Assembly: GCF_028622875.1 (NCBI RefSeq)
Contig: NZ_CP117709.1
Location: 2,666,001-2,730,000, forward strand
Source of the DNA: Streptomyces sp. MMBL 11-1
GTDB lineage: Bacteria > Actinomycetota > Actinomycetes > Streptomycetales > Streptomycetaceae
Direction: 5' to 3'
DNA length: 64,000 bases
The notes beneath the pieces were generated by a model. It made no database searches. It saw only the letters and a list, made by a program, of their open reading frames with translations, and was not told the DNA's origin. The number at the start of each line of letters is the position of its first letter. Positions within the stretch are counted from its first letter, which is position 1. Positions 49,288 to 58,320 of the stretch are shown piece after piece. The position numbers were made by a program, and so were the translations under genes.

Positions 49288-51636
49288 TCACTTGGGTGTC
49301 GCCACCGCCGCCTGCGGTCGGATGGGCAGGCGGTTCACCGGGCGGCCCGTCGCCGAGCGGACTGCCGAGGCGACCGCCGCGGGGGCCGTGACGACCGGGA
49401 CGGCCGAGGCCGGCTTCGCGCCGAAGGGGGCCACCACGTCGCGTTCCTCGATCAGTTTCACGATGCGGATGTCCGGCGCGTCCAGCGAGGTCGGGAGCGC
49501 GTAGCCGGTCAGGTCGGGGTGGCGGATCAGGCCGCGGGCGGTGCGGAGGTTCTCCGTGAGGGCCGCGCCGATGCCCTGGGTGATGCCCGCCTCGATGCGG
49601 ATCGCCAGCTGGGCAGGGTTCAGGACGCGGCCGACGTCCTGGGCGACCGCCATCTCCACCACGCGGACGGAGCCGAGCTCGATGTCGACGTCGACCACCG
49701 CCCGAACCGCGCAGAACGCGAGGCCGACGAACGCGTCGCCCTGGCCGGACTCGTCCAGCGGTTCCGTGGGGTGGGGGCGGCACTGGGCGGTGGCCCAGAG
49801 TTCCTTGCCGTCCAGCTCCTCCGTGACCGTCGTGGACAGCACCCCGTCGTACGAGGTGATCTTGCCGTCGGCGATCTGGAGCAGCTCCGTGGACATGCCG
49901 AACTTGTGGGCCAGCGGCTGGAGGAGCTGGGTGCGGACCATCTTCGCCGCGCGCTCCACCGCCCCGCCCGACACCCAGGTGTGGCGGCCGTGCGTCGCCG
50001 GGCCCGCCGGGGGCTGGTCGGTGTCGACGGCGGCCACATGGACCTCTTCGATGCCCAGGGTCTCCTGGACGATCTGGCGGGCGAGGGTGGTGAAGCCCTG
50101 GCCCGTCTCCACCGCCGCGCAGATCACCGTGGCCACACCGTCGTGGACCCGGACCGTGGCCGTGGAGACCTCGTCCGTGCCCTCGGCGCCGAGCATGTGG
50201 ACCATGCCCAGGCCGTAGCCCACGCCCCGGCGCACCGCCCCGGGCTCCCCCGCGCCCTCGGGGCCGCCCGGCAGCAGCCAGTCGTCCTCCGGGGCGTCCT
50301 TGGGGAGAGCGGGGAGCGGGTAGTCGCGGACGGCCTGGAGCAGTTCGGCCACGGGGGCCGGGCAGGTCACCGTCTGGCCCGTGGGCAGGATGTCGCCCGT
50401 GGAGAGGGTGTTGCGCAGGCGCAGCTCGGCCGGGTCGATGCCCAGCTTGGCGGCCAGCTTGTCCATCTGGCCCTCGTACGCCGCGCAGACCTGCATCGCG
50501 CCCTCGCCGCGCACGTGGCCCGAGGGCGGGTTGTTCGTCCGGACCGCCCAGCCCTCGATGAAGGCGTGGGGGACGACGTACGGGCCGCAGGCGAAGGCCA
50601 CGGCTGCGGCCAGGGATTCGGAGGAGGCGTCGGCGTACGCGCCCGCGTCCAGGAGGATCTGTGCCTCCACCTTGACCAGCCGGCCCTCCGCGTCCGCGTG
50701 GTGGCGGTAGCGCAGGAGCGTGGGGTGGCGGTGGGTGTGGCCGAGGAAGGACTCCTCGCGGCTCGCGGCCAGCTTCACCGGGCAGCCGGTACGCAGCGCG
50801 AGCAGCCCCAGCGGGATCTGGAATCCCGGGTCCTCGCGGTCGCCGGTCGCGCCCGGCACGCCGGTCACGACGACCTTGACCCGGTCCGGTTCCAGGCCGA
50901 AGCAGGCGGCGATCAGGTCGCGGTCGGTGTGCGGGTCGGTGGAGGCGGTGTAGATCTCCACGCCGCCGTCCGGGCGGGGCACGGCGAGGCCGGCCTCCGC
51001 GCCGATCGGGGCCGGGTCCTGGCGGCCGATGCGGTACAGGCCCTCGACGACGACCTCGCCCGTCGCCTCCGCGTCGCCGTACCGCAGCGGGATGTGCCGG
51101 ATCAGGTTGCCGTCGGGGTGCAGGGGCTCGGCCGCGAACGCCTTCTCCGGGTCCGTGACCGGCTCCAGCACCTCGTACCGTACGGCGATGGCGGCGGCGG
51201 CCAGCCGAGCCGTGTCCGGGTGGTCGGCGGCGACAGCGGCGATCGCCTCGCCGTGGTGGCGTACCAGGTCGGACGCGAACACCGGGCGGTCCACGACGTG
51301 GCGGCCGTAGTTGCTGTCGCCCGGCACGTCCTCGTGCGTGACGACCGCCCGCACCCCGGGCATCTCCTCGGCGCCCGAGGTGTCGATGGACAGGATCCGC
51401 GCGTGCGGGTGCGGGGAGCGCAGCACCGCCGCCCACAGCAGGCCCTCGGCCCAGAGGTCCGCGGCGTACGGGAAGGTGCCCTCGGTCTTCGCACGGGCGT
51501 CGGCGGCCGGCAGCGAGGCGCCGAGGCCCAGCAGGGGCTGCGCCTCGTCCGGGCCGGAGCCCGCGCCCGGTCCGCCGCCCATGGCGTCGATCCTGGGCAG
51601 GGTGGTGCTGGTCGCGTTGGCCGCGTCGCCGCTCAC
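49288..51636 (-). CDS. Xanthine dehydrogenase family, molybdopterin-binding subunit
   Basis: A 782-residue large subunit starting at GTG 51636 (MSGDAANATSTTLPRIDAMG). It has the a/b hammerhead (ADARAKTEGTFPYAADLWAE), GATGDREDPGFQIPLGLLAL and the RGxG-type cofactor motif SGHVRGEGAMQVCAAYE, later VETGQGFTTLARQIVQETLG and QDVGRVLNPAQLAIRIEAGI. At the C-terminal end, where relatives have GVGEPP with the active-site Glu, this protein reads VAPFGAKPASAVPVV (about 735-749): the GAK is kept but the GVGE is absent. It is the third gene of an operon with the iron-sulfur and FAD subunits. The substrate is probably not plain hypoxanthine/xanthine, or the enzyme is atypical. Confidence 0.85.
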   Translation of the reverse strand: MSGDAANATSTTLPRIDAMGGGPGAGSGPDEAQPLLGLGASLPAADARAKTEGTFPYAADLWAEGLLWAAVLRSPHPHARILSIDTSGAEEMPGVRAVVTHEDVPGDSNYGRHVVDRPVFASDLVRHHGEAIAAVAADHPDTARLAAAAIAVRYEVLEPVTDPEKAFAAEPLHPDGNLIRHIPLRYGDAEATGEVVVEGLYRIGRQDPAPIGAEAGLAVPRPDGGVEIYTASTDPHTDRDLIAACFGLEPDRVKVVVTGVPGATGDREDPGFQIPLGLLALRTGCPVKLAASREESFLGHTHRHPTLLRYRHHADAEGRLVKVEAQILLDAGAYADASSESLAAAVAFACGPYVVPHAFIEGWAVRTNNPPSGHVRGEGAMQVCAAYEGQMDKLAAKLGIDPAELRLRNTLSTGDILPTGQTVTCPAPVAELLQAVRDYPLPALPKDAPEDDWLLPGGPEGAGEPGAVRRGVGYGLGMVHMLGAEGTDEVSTATVRVHDGVATVICAAVETGQGFTTLARQIVQETLGIEEVHVAAVDTDQPPAGPATHGRHTWVSGGAVERAAKMVRTQLLQPLAHKFGMSTELLQIADGKITSYDGVLSTTVTEELDGKELWATAQCRPHPTEPLDESGQGDAFVGLAFCAVRAVVDVDIELGSVRVVEMAVAQDVGRVLNPAQLAIRIEAGITQGIGAALTENLRTARGLIRHPDLTGYALPTSLDAPDIRIVKLIEERDVVAPFGAKPASAVPVVTAPAAVASAVRSATGRPVNRLPIRPQAAVATPK

Positions 51637-51694
51637 GCCGCCTCCTTGTCGTTCGCGTGGTGCTGCTGTCGTACGGCGGGACCGCGGGCGTGCC

Positions 51695-53491
51695 TCACAG
51701 CGCCTCTCCCTCGTGCGGGTGGGGCCCCTGCTGCACGCCGCCGGCGCCGGGCTCGGCCTGGTGCGGGATGCGGGCCTCGTCCTGGGCCGCCGTGGCCGCC
51801 TCGGCGCTCGCCTCGCGGGCCGCGACGACGTCCGCCACCGCGTCGAGCACGCCCCGGTAGCCGGAACAGCGGCAGAGGTTGCCGCAGAGTGCCTGGCGGG
51901 TCTCCAGCTCGCTGGGGGCGTGGTTGCCCTCCAGCAGGTCGTGGACGGTCATCGCCATGCCGGGGATGCAGAAGCCGCACTGGACGGCTCCGCAGGCGGA
52001 CAGGGCGCGCTGGACGTCGGACGGTTCGCCGTCGACGGCGAGGCCCTCGACCGTACGCACCTCGCTGCCCGCCGCCGTGGCCGCGGGGACCAGGCAGGAG
52101 GCGACCAGCCGGCCGTCGACCTGGACGTTGCAGGCGCCGCACTCACCCTGCGAGCAGCCGTCCTTCGCCCCGGCCAGGCCGAGGCGCTCGCGGAGCACGT
52201 AGAGCAGGGACTCGCCGATCCAGGCGTCGGCGACCGGGCGGTCCACGCCGTTCACATGGAGCAGGTAGGACGCGGAGGGGTGCTGACTCGGAGCGTCGAG
52301 GAGGACGGCGGCGGGGGCGACTCCCGCTTCCGCTTCCGGCATCGGGTCCGGCGTCGGGTCCGGAAGCGGGTCCGTTTCCGGGGCCGCGCTCGGTGCCGCG
52401 TTCACGTCGGCCTCGGGAGCGGGTGCCGCGTCGGGTGCCGTCCCGGCTTCCTCCGTGGCGGGGCCCTCGGTGTCGGCGGGGGTGGCGGGGCCCTCGGTGT
52501 CGGCGGGGGCGGAGGGCTCCGCGGCCGTCGCCTGAGCTGTCTGTTCCGCCGGTTCGCCCGTCGCCGGTTCGTCCGTCGTCGGTTCGCCCGACGCCGGTTC
52601 CGCTTCCGGGGTCTGCTCCGCCATGGGTCCGGGTTCGGCCGCCGGTTCCGGTTCCGGCTTCGGTTCCGGTTCCGGGGTGGCCCAGGGAGCGGCGGCGCCG
52701 CCGGGCAGCGTCGCGGGGCGCGCGCTGTCCGCGTACCACTGCGGCGTGTGCGGCGTGTGCGCCGAGGCCAGGAACTCGCCCGATTCGTCCGGGAGATCCC
52801 CGTCCGCCACCGGGATCGTCCACTGACCTGTATGGCCGGCGTGGTCGGCGTGGGTGGTGTGGTCGGCGGGAACGTCGTGGCCGGCGTGGCCGGTAGGACC
52901 GGTGTGGTCGACGGGAACGTCGTGGCTCGCCCGCTCCGGGTGGTCGAAGTGCCCGGCCTCCGGAAGCGACCCCGCCTCCGGGGCCGTGGCGGTCGCCTCC
53001 GGAGCCGTCGGCGCCTCCGGAACCGCCGTCCCGCCGAACCCCTCGGTGAAGTTCCACTGGGCCGTGGCGTGCGACGTGTCCTGGTAGGGGCCCTGGTATC
53101 CGACCTGCCCGCCCTGCTGGTTCGGGTCCGGCCAGTGGACCGCGCCGGGCTGCTGAGCGTCGGCCTCCTGGGCGCGCTGTTCGGTCCGCGCCTGCTGGGT
53201 CTGCGCCTGCTGGGTCTGCGTCTGGAGCACCCAGCTGCCCGTCGCCGCCGGGTCCAGACCCGCGGCCGGGGTCAGCGGCAGGATCATCGGCGGGACGTAC
53301 CCCTGGCCGGGCGCGGCCAGCGGGATGTTCGCCAGGTCCTCCGGCGGGAGGTGGACGAACGCCGTGGCGTCGGCGTCGTACCCGTCGCCCTGCGGCGTCG
53401 GCTCCCAGCCGCCGTAGCGGGGGTCCGGGCCCTCGGAATGGCCCTGCTGCCCGTGCTGCCCCTGCTGGTCGGGGTATTCCTCATTGCTCAC
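51695..53491 (-). CDS. Xanthine dehydrogenase family [2Fe-2S] subunit with ~400-residue extension
   Basis: A 598-residue protein starting at GTG 53491 (MSNEEYPDQQGQHGQQGHSE). Residues 1 to about 405 are low complexity: Gln-rich (QTQTQQAQTQQARTEQ), a His/Asp/Gly repeat (HVPADHTTHADHAGHTG-like) and a Pro/Glu/Ala/Thr section (PEPEPKPEPEPAAEPGP). The conserved domain starts at about 408 (SYLLHVNGVDRPVADAW), with Cys sets DGCSQGECGACNVQVDG and CGFCIPGM ... CGNLCRCSGY for two [2Fe-2S] clusters. Normal small subunits have 150-180 residues. The extension is in frame, with no stop, and has codon bias like a real gene. It overlaps the FAD gene stop (GTGA). Confidence 0.88.
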   Translation of the reverse strand: MSNEEYPDQQGQHGQQGHSEGPDPRYGGWEPTPQGDGYDADATAFVHLPPEDLANIPLAAPGQGYVPPMILPLTPAAGLDPAATGSWVLQTQTQQAQTQQARTEQRAQEADAQQPGAVHWPDPNQQGGQVGYQGPYQDTSHATAQWNFTEGFGGTAVPEAPTAPEATATAPEAGSLPEAGHFDHPERASHDVPVDHTGPTGHAGHDVPADHTTHADHAGHTGQWTIPVADGDLPDESGEFLASAHTPHTPQWYADSARPATLPGGAAAPWATPEPEPKPEPEPAAEPGPMAEQTPEAEPASGEPTTDEPATGEPAEQTAQATAAEPSAPADTEGPATPADTEGPATEEAGTAPDAAPAPEADVNAAPSAAPETDPLPDPTPDPMPEAEAGVAPAAVLLDAPSQHPSASYLLHVNGVDRPVADAWIGESLLYVLRERLGLAGAKDGCSQGECGACNVQVDGRLVASCLVPAATAAGSEVRTVEGLAVDGEPSDVQRALSACGAVQCGFCIPGMAMTVHDLLEGNHAPSELETRQALCGNLCRCSGYRGVLDAVADVVAAREASAEAATAAQDEARIPHQAEPGAGGVQQGPHPHEGEAL

Positions 53492-54384
53492 GACAGTGCC
53501 CTCCCCAGCGCGCGTCGGGCGAGCGCGGCGACGGTGCGCCGCAGGTGCAGTACGGCCGGGGACAGCGGCGGGGCCTCTGTTCCGTCGTCCGGTGGTGCGT
53601 GGTCCGGGATGCAGGCCGCGGCGACGTACTCGCCGAAGGCGGCCAGCGCGTCGGGGGCCAGGCCCCGCTCGCCGTCCCAGTCGATCAGCGAGGCGATCCA
53701 GCGTTCGGCCTCCAGCGGGCGCAGCGGCATCGGGGCGATGGCGCCGACCGCGCAGCGCACGCCGCGGCGGGCCGGGTCCAGGACGATGGCGACCGAGGCG
53801 GTGGCGCGGCCCGGGCCGGTGCGGCCGGTGGCCTTCAGGAACACCTGCGGGGCGTGCAGCAGCGGTACGCGGACGAAGCCGATCAGCTCCGCGGGCTCCA
53901 GCAGTTCACGGCCGGCCAGCAGGTGGGAGACGGGGATCTCGCGGCGGGTGCCGCCGGGGCCCACGATGACCAGCTCGGCCTCCAGCGCGGCCAGCACCGG
54001 CAGGGCGTCGCCGGTGGGCGCGGAGGTGACGATGTTGCCGCCGAGCGTGCCGGCGTTGCGGATCTGCGGCGGCCCCGCGGCGCGGGCAGAGGCGGCGAGG
54101 GCCGGGATCAGGGCGGCGAAGTCGGGGCGCCCCATGCGGGCGTGGGTGAGTCCGGCGCCGAGGAGGGCGTGGCCGTCCTGGTAGTGCCAGCCGCGCAGCT
54201 CGCTGATCCGGCCGAGGCCGACCAGCCCCGAGGGGCGCAGAAGCCCCTTGTTGACGGCTGCCATCAGGTCCGTGCCGCCCGCGACCGGAACGGCCGCGGG
54301 CATGGCGCCGAGCGCCGCCACGGCCTCGTCCAACGAGGCCGGCAGCGTCACCGGCTGCATCGTCTGCGGTGCGTGCGTGGTCAA
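53488..54384 (-). CDS. Xanthine dehydrogenase family FAD-binding subunit
   Basis: A 298-residue flavoprotein. No ATG or GTG sits at the right point; I place the start at TTG 54384 (MTTHAPQTMQPVTLPASLDE), which has GGAAGGGG upstream, while the next ATG (54360, MQPVTL) is an alternative. The FAD motifs are VPVAGGTDLMAAVNKGLL and RNAGTLGGNIVTSAPTGDAL. The C-terminal CO-dehydrogenase flavoprotein domain follows (FLKATGRTGPGRATASVAIV). It is the first gene of the three-gene oxidoreductase operon; its stop overlaps the start of the iron-sulfur subunit gene. The order FAD - FeS - Mo is usual for such enzymes. Confidence 0.85.
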   Translation of the reverse strand: MTTHAPQTMQPVTLPASLDEAVAALGAMPAAVPVAGGTDLMAAVNKGLLRPSGLVGLGRISELRGWHYQDGHALLGAGLTHARMGRPDFAALIPALAASARAAGPPQIRNAGTLGGNIVTSAPTGDALPVLAALEAELVIVGPGGTRREIPVSHLLAGRELLEPAELIGFVRVPLLHAPQVFLKATGRTGPGRATASVAIVLDPARRGVRCAVGAIAPMPLRPLEAERWIASLIDWDGERGLAPDALAAFGEYVAAACIPDHAPPDDGTEAPPLSPAVLHLRRTVAALARRALGRALS

Positions 54385-54668
54385 CCCAGCTGCCCCTTCC
54401 CGGTCTCCCGGCTGTCCCGCCTGTTCCGCCGTACGGTACGTGTTCACAGCCCGGACGTGGCAACTCTGGCACATCTTCCGATCGGACCGTCGCGAGGGTC
54501 CACGAAGGGTGGATCCGTCCCTGACCTGCTGGATGTTCCGATTTCGCACTTCTTCGGCGGGGAGGGTGAATTGCCACTCTTCAGCGATGCTTGTACGACT
54601 TATGTGGTTCGCGGCCTCGCTCCGGCGCGTGCCGGCAGGGTAGTTCGACGCCCGGTCCCGGACGCGCG
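54385..54668. other. Region upstream of the xanthine dehydrogenase-type operon
   Basis: About 280 bp between the FAD subunit start and the GH20 terminator. It should hold the operon promoter. AT-richer stretches occur near 54536-54600 (for example TTCCGATTTCGCACTTCTTC). No gene or clear operator was recognised. Confidence 0.35.
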
Positions 54669-54705
54669 CCGGCCGCGGCGGTCCCGGAGGACGGCCGCGG
54701 CCGGG
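54669..54705 (-). terminator. Hairpin terminator after the hexosaminidase operon
   Basis: GCCGGCCGCGGC and GCCGCGGCCGGGC, with flanking GTCC/GGAC pairing, form a long GC stem about 17 bp past the GH20 stop codon on the minus strand. Confidence 0.7.
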
Positions 54706-54721
54706 CGGTGCGGTGCGGGGG

Positions 54722-56383
54722 TCACACCACCGGCGGCGCTCCCTCACGCGGGAAGCCGAGGACGCCGGGGCGCTGCTGCCGCGGGTACGGGCCGCCCGGC
54801 GGGCGGTAGTCCACGCCGAGGGCGTCGAGCCGGGCGTAGTGGGAGGTCATCCGGGCGTCGAAGGCGGCGAAGTCCCGGTCGGCCGGGGCGGGCAGGGCGG
54901 ACCAGGCGACCTCGGCGAAGGCGGCGAGGCGCGGGAAGACCTGGTAGTCGACGCGGGCCCGGTTCTGCATGACCTCGGTCCAGACGTTGGCCTGGGTGCC
55001 CAGGATGTGCCGGACCGCCTCCTCGCTCAGGCCCGGCGGGACGGGCTCGAAGCGGTAGACGTCCTCCAGGCTCCGGACGTACCCGATGGGCATCGGCTCG
55101 TCGGGGCCGCCGTCCTGACGGTGGTCCAGATACACCTGCTGCTCGGGGCACATGACGACGTCGTGCCCGGCCTCGGCGGCCGCGATGCCGCCGCCGTAAC
55201 CGCGCCAGGAGGAGACCGCGGCCCCTTCGGCGAGGCCTCCTTCGAGGATCTCGTCCCAGCCGATGAGGCGGCGGCCCCGCTCGGTGAGCCAGGCGTCGAA
55301 GTGCCGGATGAACCAGGACTGGAGCCCGTCCTCGTCGTTCACGCCGAGTTCGGCGATCCGGGCCTGGGCGAGCGGGGACTCCTTCCACTGGTCCTTCGGG
55401 CACTCGTCGCCGCCCATGTGGACGAAGGGCGAGGTCTCGGCGGGGAAGAGTTCCAGGACCTCCTCCAGGACGCCCTCGAAGAAGCGGAGGGTGGTGTCGG
55501 TGGGGGCGAGTACGTTCGGGCTGACGCCCCAGTTGTCCCAGACGGAGAGGGCGGTGGTGTCGATGACGTCGGTGTTGCCCAGCTCGGGGTAGGCGGTGAT
55601 GGTCGCCTGCGAGTGGCCCGGGATGTCGATCTCGGGGACGACCCGGATGTGCCGTGCGGCGGCGTAGGCGACGATCTCGCGGATGTCGTCCTGGGTGTAG
55701 AAGCCGCCGTAGGGGGTCTCGTCCCACAGTTCGGAGGCCCGGTGGCCGTATTTGGTGCGCGCGCGCCAGGAGCCGACCTCGGTCAGGCGCGGGTAGCGCT
55801 TGATCTCGATGCGCCAGCCCTGGTCGTCGGTGAGGTGGAAGTGGAAGACGTTCAGCTTGTGGGCGGCCAGCAGGTCCAGGTAGCGCAGGACGTCGTCCTT
55901 GGGCAGGAAGTGCCGCGAGACGTCGAGCATCATGCCGCGCCAGCCGAAGCGGGGTTCGTCCTCGACGACGACCGCCGGGACCTCCCAGGCGCGGTCCGCG
56001 GCGAGGGGCGCCCTCCGGAAGGCGTCCGGTCCGAGGAGCTGACGGAGGGTCTGCGCGCCCCGGAAGACGCCCGCGGCGCTGCCGCCCGTGAGGCGTACGG
56101 CATCGGTCCCGACGGCGAGACGGTAGGCCTCGGGGGCCAGTTCCCCGTCGAGGGCGAGCACGATGCCGCGGTCGCCCGTGCCCTCCGCGAGCGAGAGCCC
56201 GGTGGCCGCGCCGAGCGTGGTGCGCAGCCAGCGGGCGACGTCCTCCGTGCCCGGTGCGGCGGTCAGGCGGGTCTCCGGGCCCAGCGGGTACGGCCGCCCG
56301 GAAGGGGCCGCCGTCAGGGTGCGCGGTGCCGGGATCAGACCGAGAGCCGCGGTGTCCACGGTGTCCGTGTTCTCGGGTGTCAT
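54722..56383 (-). CDS. Beta-N-acetylhexosaminidase, GH20
   Basis: A 553-residue cytoplasmic enzyme (no signal peptide) starting MTPENTDTVDTAALGLIPAP. It has the GH20b N-terminal domain and the catalytic barrel: GMMLDVSRHFLPKDDVLRYL, HLTDDQGWRIEIKRYPRLTE, PEIDIPGHSQATITAYPELG and the catalytic Asp-Glu pair FVHMGGDECPKDQWKESPLA, ending GTQANVWTEVMQNRARVDYQ. It releases terminal GlcNAc from chitobiose or related glycans. As the last gene of an operon with a sugar ABC importer (4 bp after the second permease), it should split the imported disaccharide. A dre site upstream of the operon fits DasR control. Confidence 0.93.
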   Translation of the reverse strand: MTPENTDTVDTAALGLIPAPRTLTAAPSGRPYPLGPETRLTAAPGTEDVARWLRTTLGAATGLSLAEGTGDRGIVLALDGELAPEAYRLAVGTDAVRLTGGSAAGVFRGAQTLRQLLGPDAFRRAPLAADRAWEVPAVVVEDEPRFGWRGMMLDVSRHFLPKDDVLRYLDLLAAHKLNVFHFHLTDDQGWRIEIKRYPRLTEVGSWRARTKYGHRASELWDETPYGGFYTQDDIREIVAYAAARHIRVVPEIDIPGHSQATITAYPELGNTDVIDTTALSVWDNWGVSPNVLAPTDTTLRFFEGVLEEVLELFPAETSPFVHMGGDECPKDQWKESPLAQARIAELGVNDEDGLQSWFIRHFDAWLTERGRRLIGWDEILEGGLAEGAAVSSWRGYGGGIAAAEAGHDVVMCPEQQVYLDHRQDGGPDEPMPIGYVRSLEDVYRFEPVPPGLSEEAVRHILGTQANVWTEVMQNRARVDYQVFPRLAAFAEVAWSALPAPADRDFAAFDARMTSHYARLDALGVDYRPPGGPYPRQQRPGVLGFPREGAPPVV

Positions 56384-56387
56384 GACA

Positions 56388-57341
56388 TCAGTCCTTTACC
56401 GCTCCGCCCAGTCCGGAGACGAGGCGTCGCTGTACGAGTACGAAGAAGACCAGTACGGGAATGGTCATCACCGTCGAGGCTGCCATGATCCCTCCCCAGT
56501 CGTTCTCGTCCGGTTTGAAGAAGACCAGCAGCGCCATGGGCAGCGTCGACTGGGAGGTGTCGCTGATGATGAAGGACTTCGCGAACAGGAAGTCGTTCCA
56601 GGTGGTGATGAAGGAGAACACGCTGGTCGCCACGAGGCCCGGGAAGACCAGGGGGAAGAGGATCTGCCACAGGAAGCGGGTGCGGCTGGCCCCGTCGATG
56701 TAGGCGGCCTCCTCCAGGGCTTCGGGGACGGCCTTGACGAAGCCGCGCAGCATCCAGATGGCGAACGGCAGCGAGAAGGCGAGGTGCGGCAGGATCAGCG
56801 AGCCGAGGGTGTTCAGCTGGCCGAAGTCCCGCATCAGGAAGAACAGCGGGATGGTCAGCGCCTCCACCGGCACCATCTGCGCGACCAGGAACATGATCAG
56901 CAGCGTGGTGCGGAACTTGAAGCGGAAGCGGGTCACCGCGGTGGCGGCGAGGAAGGCGATCAGCGCGGAGAGGATGACGACCGTGCCCGCCACCAGCAGG
57001 CTGTTGAGGAAGTAGCGCCCGAAGTCCTGCTGTTCGAAGACCCGGCGGAACGAGTCGAGCGAAGGGGCCAGCGTCCAGGGGCGGGCGTCGGTGGACTGGA
57101 TCTCCCCGGCCGGTTTGAAGGCGGAGAGCACCATCCAGTAGAGGGGGAAGGCGACCGCGACGGCGATCAGCAGGGCGGCGGCCTCCGCTACGAGCCTGCC
57201 GGGCCGCTGGACGCGCAGCAGTCCGGCGATGCCGCCGCCGCGCGTGCCGCCGCGCACGGGACGGTCGGGTACGGGGCGGTCGGGTACGGCAGGCCCGGGT
57301 ACGGCAGGTTCGGGTACGGCACGGTCGGTGGTCGCGCTCAC
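56388..57341 (-). CDS. Sugar ABC transporter permease, MalG type
   Basis: A 317-residue permease starting at GTG 57341, which overlaps the stop of the upstream permease gene as GTGA. The first 50 residues contain imperfect repeats (PEPAVPGPAVPDRPVPDRPV) coded by a 15-bp DNA repeat around 57260-57330. About six helices follow, with the MalG loop EALEEAAYIDGASRTRFLWQ and TTWNDFLFAKSFIISD. It forms the channel with the MalF-type partner. In the NgcEFG system of S. olivaceoviridis the analogous subunits carry GlcNAc and chitobiose; substrate assignment rests on the linked GH20 gene and dre site. Confidence 0.88.
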   Translation of the reverse strand: MSATTDRAVPEPAVPGPAVPDRPVPDRPVRGGTRGGGIAGLLRVQRPGRLVAEAAALLIAVAVAFPLYWMVLSAFKPAGEIQSTDARPWTLAPSLDSFRRVFEQQDFGRYFLNSLLVAGTVVILSALIAFLAATAVTRFRFKFRTTLLIMFLVAQMVPVEALTIPLFFLMRDFGQLNTLGSLILPHLAFSLPFAIWMLRGFVKAVPEALEEAAYIDGASRTRFLWQILFPLVFPGLVATSVFSFITTWNDFLFAKSFIISDTSQSTLPMALLVFFKPDENDWGGIMAASTVMTIPVLVFFVLVQRRLVSGLGGAVKD

Positions 57342-58318
57342 AGTTCTTCTCCCTGGCGCCTCACCAGGCGCAGATAGACCAGCGTGACGGCCAGCAGGAT
57401 CACCAGCATCACGACGCCGATCGCGGATCCGAGGCTGTACTGCGAGGACGCGAACGCCTTCTGGTACGCGTACACGTTGAGCACCAGGTTCTGGCCGGCG
57501 ATGCCACCGCCGTTGGTCATGACGTAGATCTGGGTGAAGACCTTGAAGTCCCAGATGATCGACTGGATGGTGACGACGATCAGGATGGGCTTGAGCATCG
57601 GCGCCATGATGGTGCGCCAGATCCGCCACTGGGACGCGCCGTCCAACGAGGCGGCCTCCAGCACCTCGGTCGGGATGGCCCGGATGCCCGCGTACACGGT
57701 GACCATCACGAACGGGAACGAGCACCACAGGACTTCGAGGAGCACCAGGGCGAAGGCGCTGTAGCGCCCGTACGTCCAGGAGAAGTCGCCGAGGCCCAGC
57801 ACCTTGTTGACCGGTCCGAAGTCGGGGTCGAAGAGGAAGACCCAGACGGTGGAGCCGGTGATCGCGGGGGTGGCCCAGGCGCCGAGCGCGGCCATCATCA
57901 GCGCGAGCCGGGGCAGGGCGCGGATGCGGGTGAGCATGACGGCCAGGGCGCAGCCGACGAACAGGGTGGACACCACGCAGGCCGCGGCGAAGAGCACGGT
58001 GGCGAGGAGGACCTGCCAGAACTGGCTGTCGTTGAAGAGGGTGGCGTAGTTGCCGAAGCCCTGGAAGGTGGTGGGTTCGCCGCCGCTGACCTGAGCCTGG
58101 GTGTACTCCAGGAACGAGATCAGGCCGAGCTGGTAGATCGGGTAGACCAGCAGCCCGGCGAGCAGGACGAGCGCCGGCAGGAGGTAGAGCCACGGGGTCC
58201 AGCCGGAGCGGTTCGCGGGCGAGACGGAACGGCCGCGCCGGGGCGGGCGGGCGGCCGGGGAGCCGCCGCCCTTCCCGGCCGCGGGCGGCGCCTTGAGCGA
58301 GGTGGTGTGCGTGGTCAT
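57338..58318 (-). CDS. Sugar ABC transporter permease, MalF type
   Basis: A 326-residue permease starting MTTHTTSLKAPPAAGKGGGS, only 2 bp after the binding-protein gene. The first 40 residues are basic and Pro/Gly-rich. Six helices follow, with WTPWLYLLPALVLLAGLLVY and the loop EVLEAASLDGASQWRIWRTI (EAA motif). It is the partner of the MalG-type permease; an ATPase gene is not in the operon, so a shared multiple-sugar ATPase such as MsiK is likely used (family knowledge). Confidence 0.88.
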   Translation of the reverse strand: MTTHTTSLKAPPAAGKGGGSPAARPPRRGRSVSPANRSGWTPWLYLLPALVLLAGLLVYPIYQLGLISFLEYTQAQVSGGEPTTFQGFGNYATLFNDSQFWQVLLATVLFAAACVVSTLFVGCALAVMLTRIRALPRLALMMAALGAWATPAITGSTVWVFLFDPDFGPVNKVLGLGDFSWTYGRYSAFALVLLEVLWCSFPFVMVTVYAGIRAIPTEVLEAASLDGASQWRIWRTIMAPMLKPILIVVTIQSIIWDFKVFTQIYVMTNGGGIAGQNLVLNVYAYQKAFASSQYSLGSAIGVVMLVILLAVTLVYLRLVRRQGEEL

Positions 58319-58320
58319 CG

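Noticed and set aside
49108..52896. Very long plus-strand open frame antisense to the xanthine dehydrogenase-type operon
   Set aside because: It lies opposite two well-supported genes with clear motifs; the translation is Arg/Gly/Val-biased with no domain. A GC-bias shadow.
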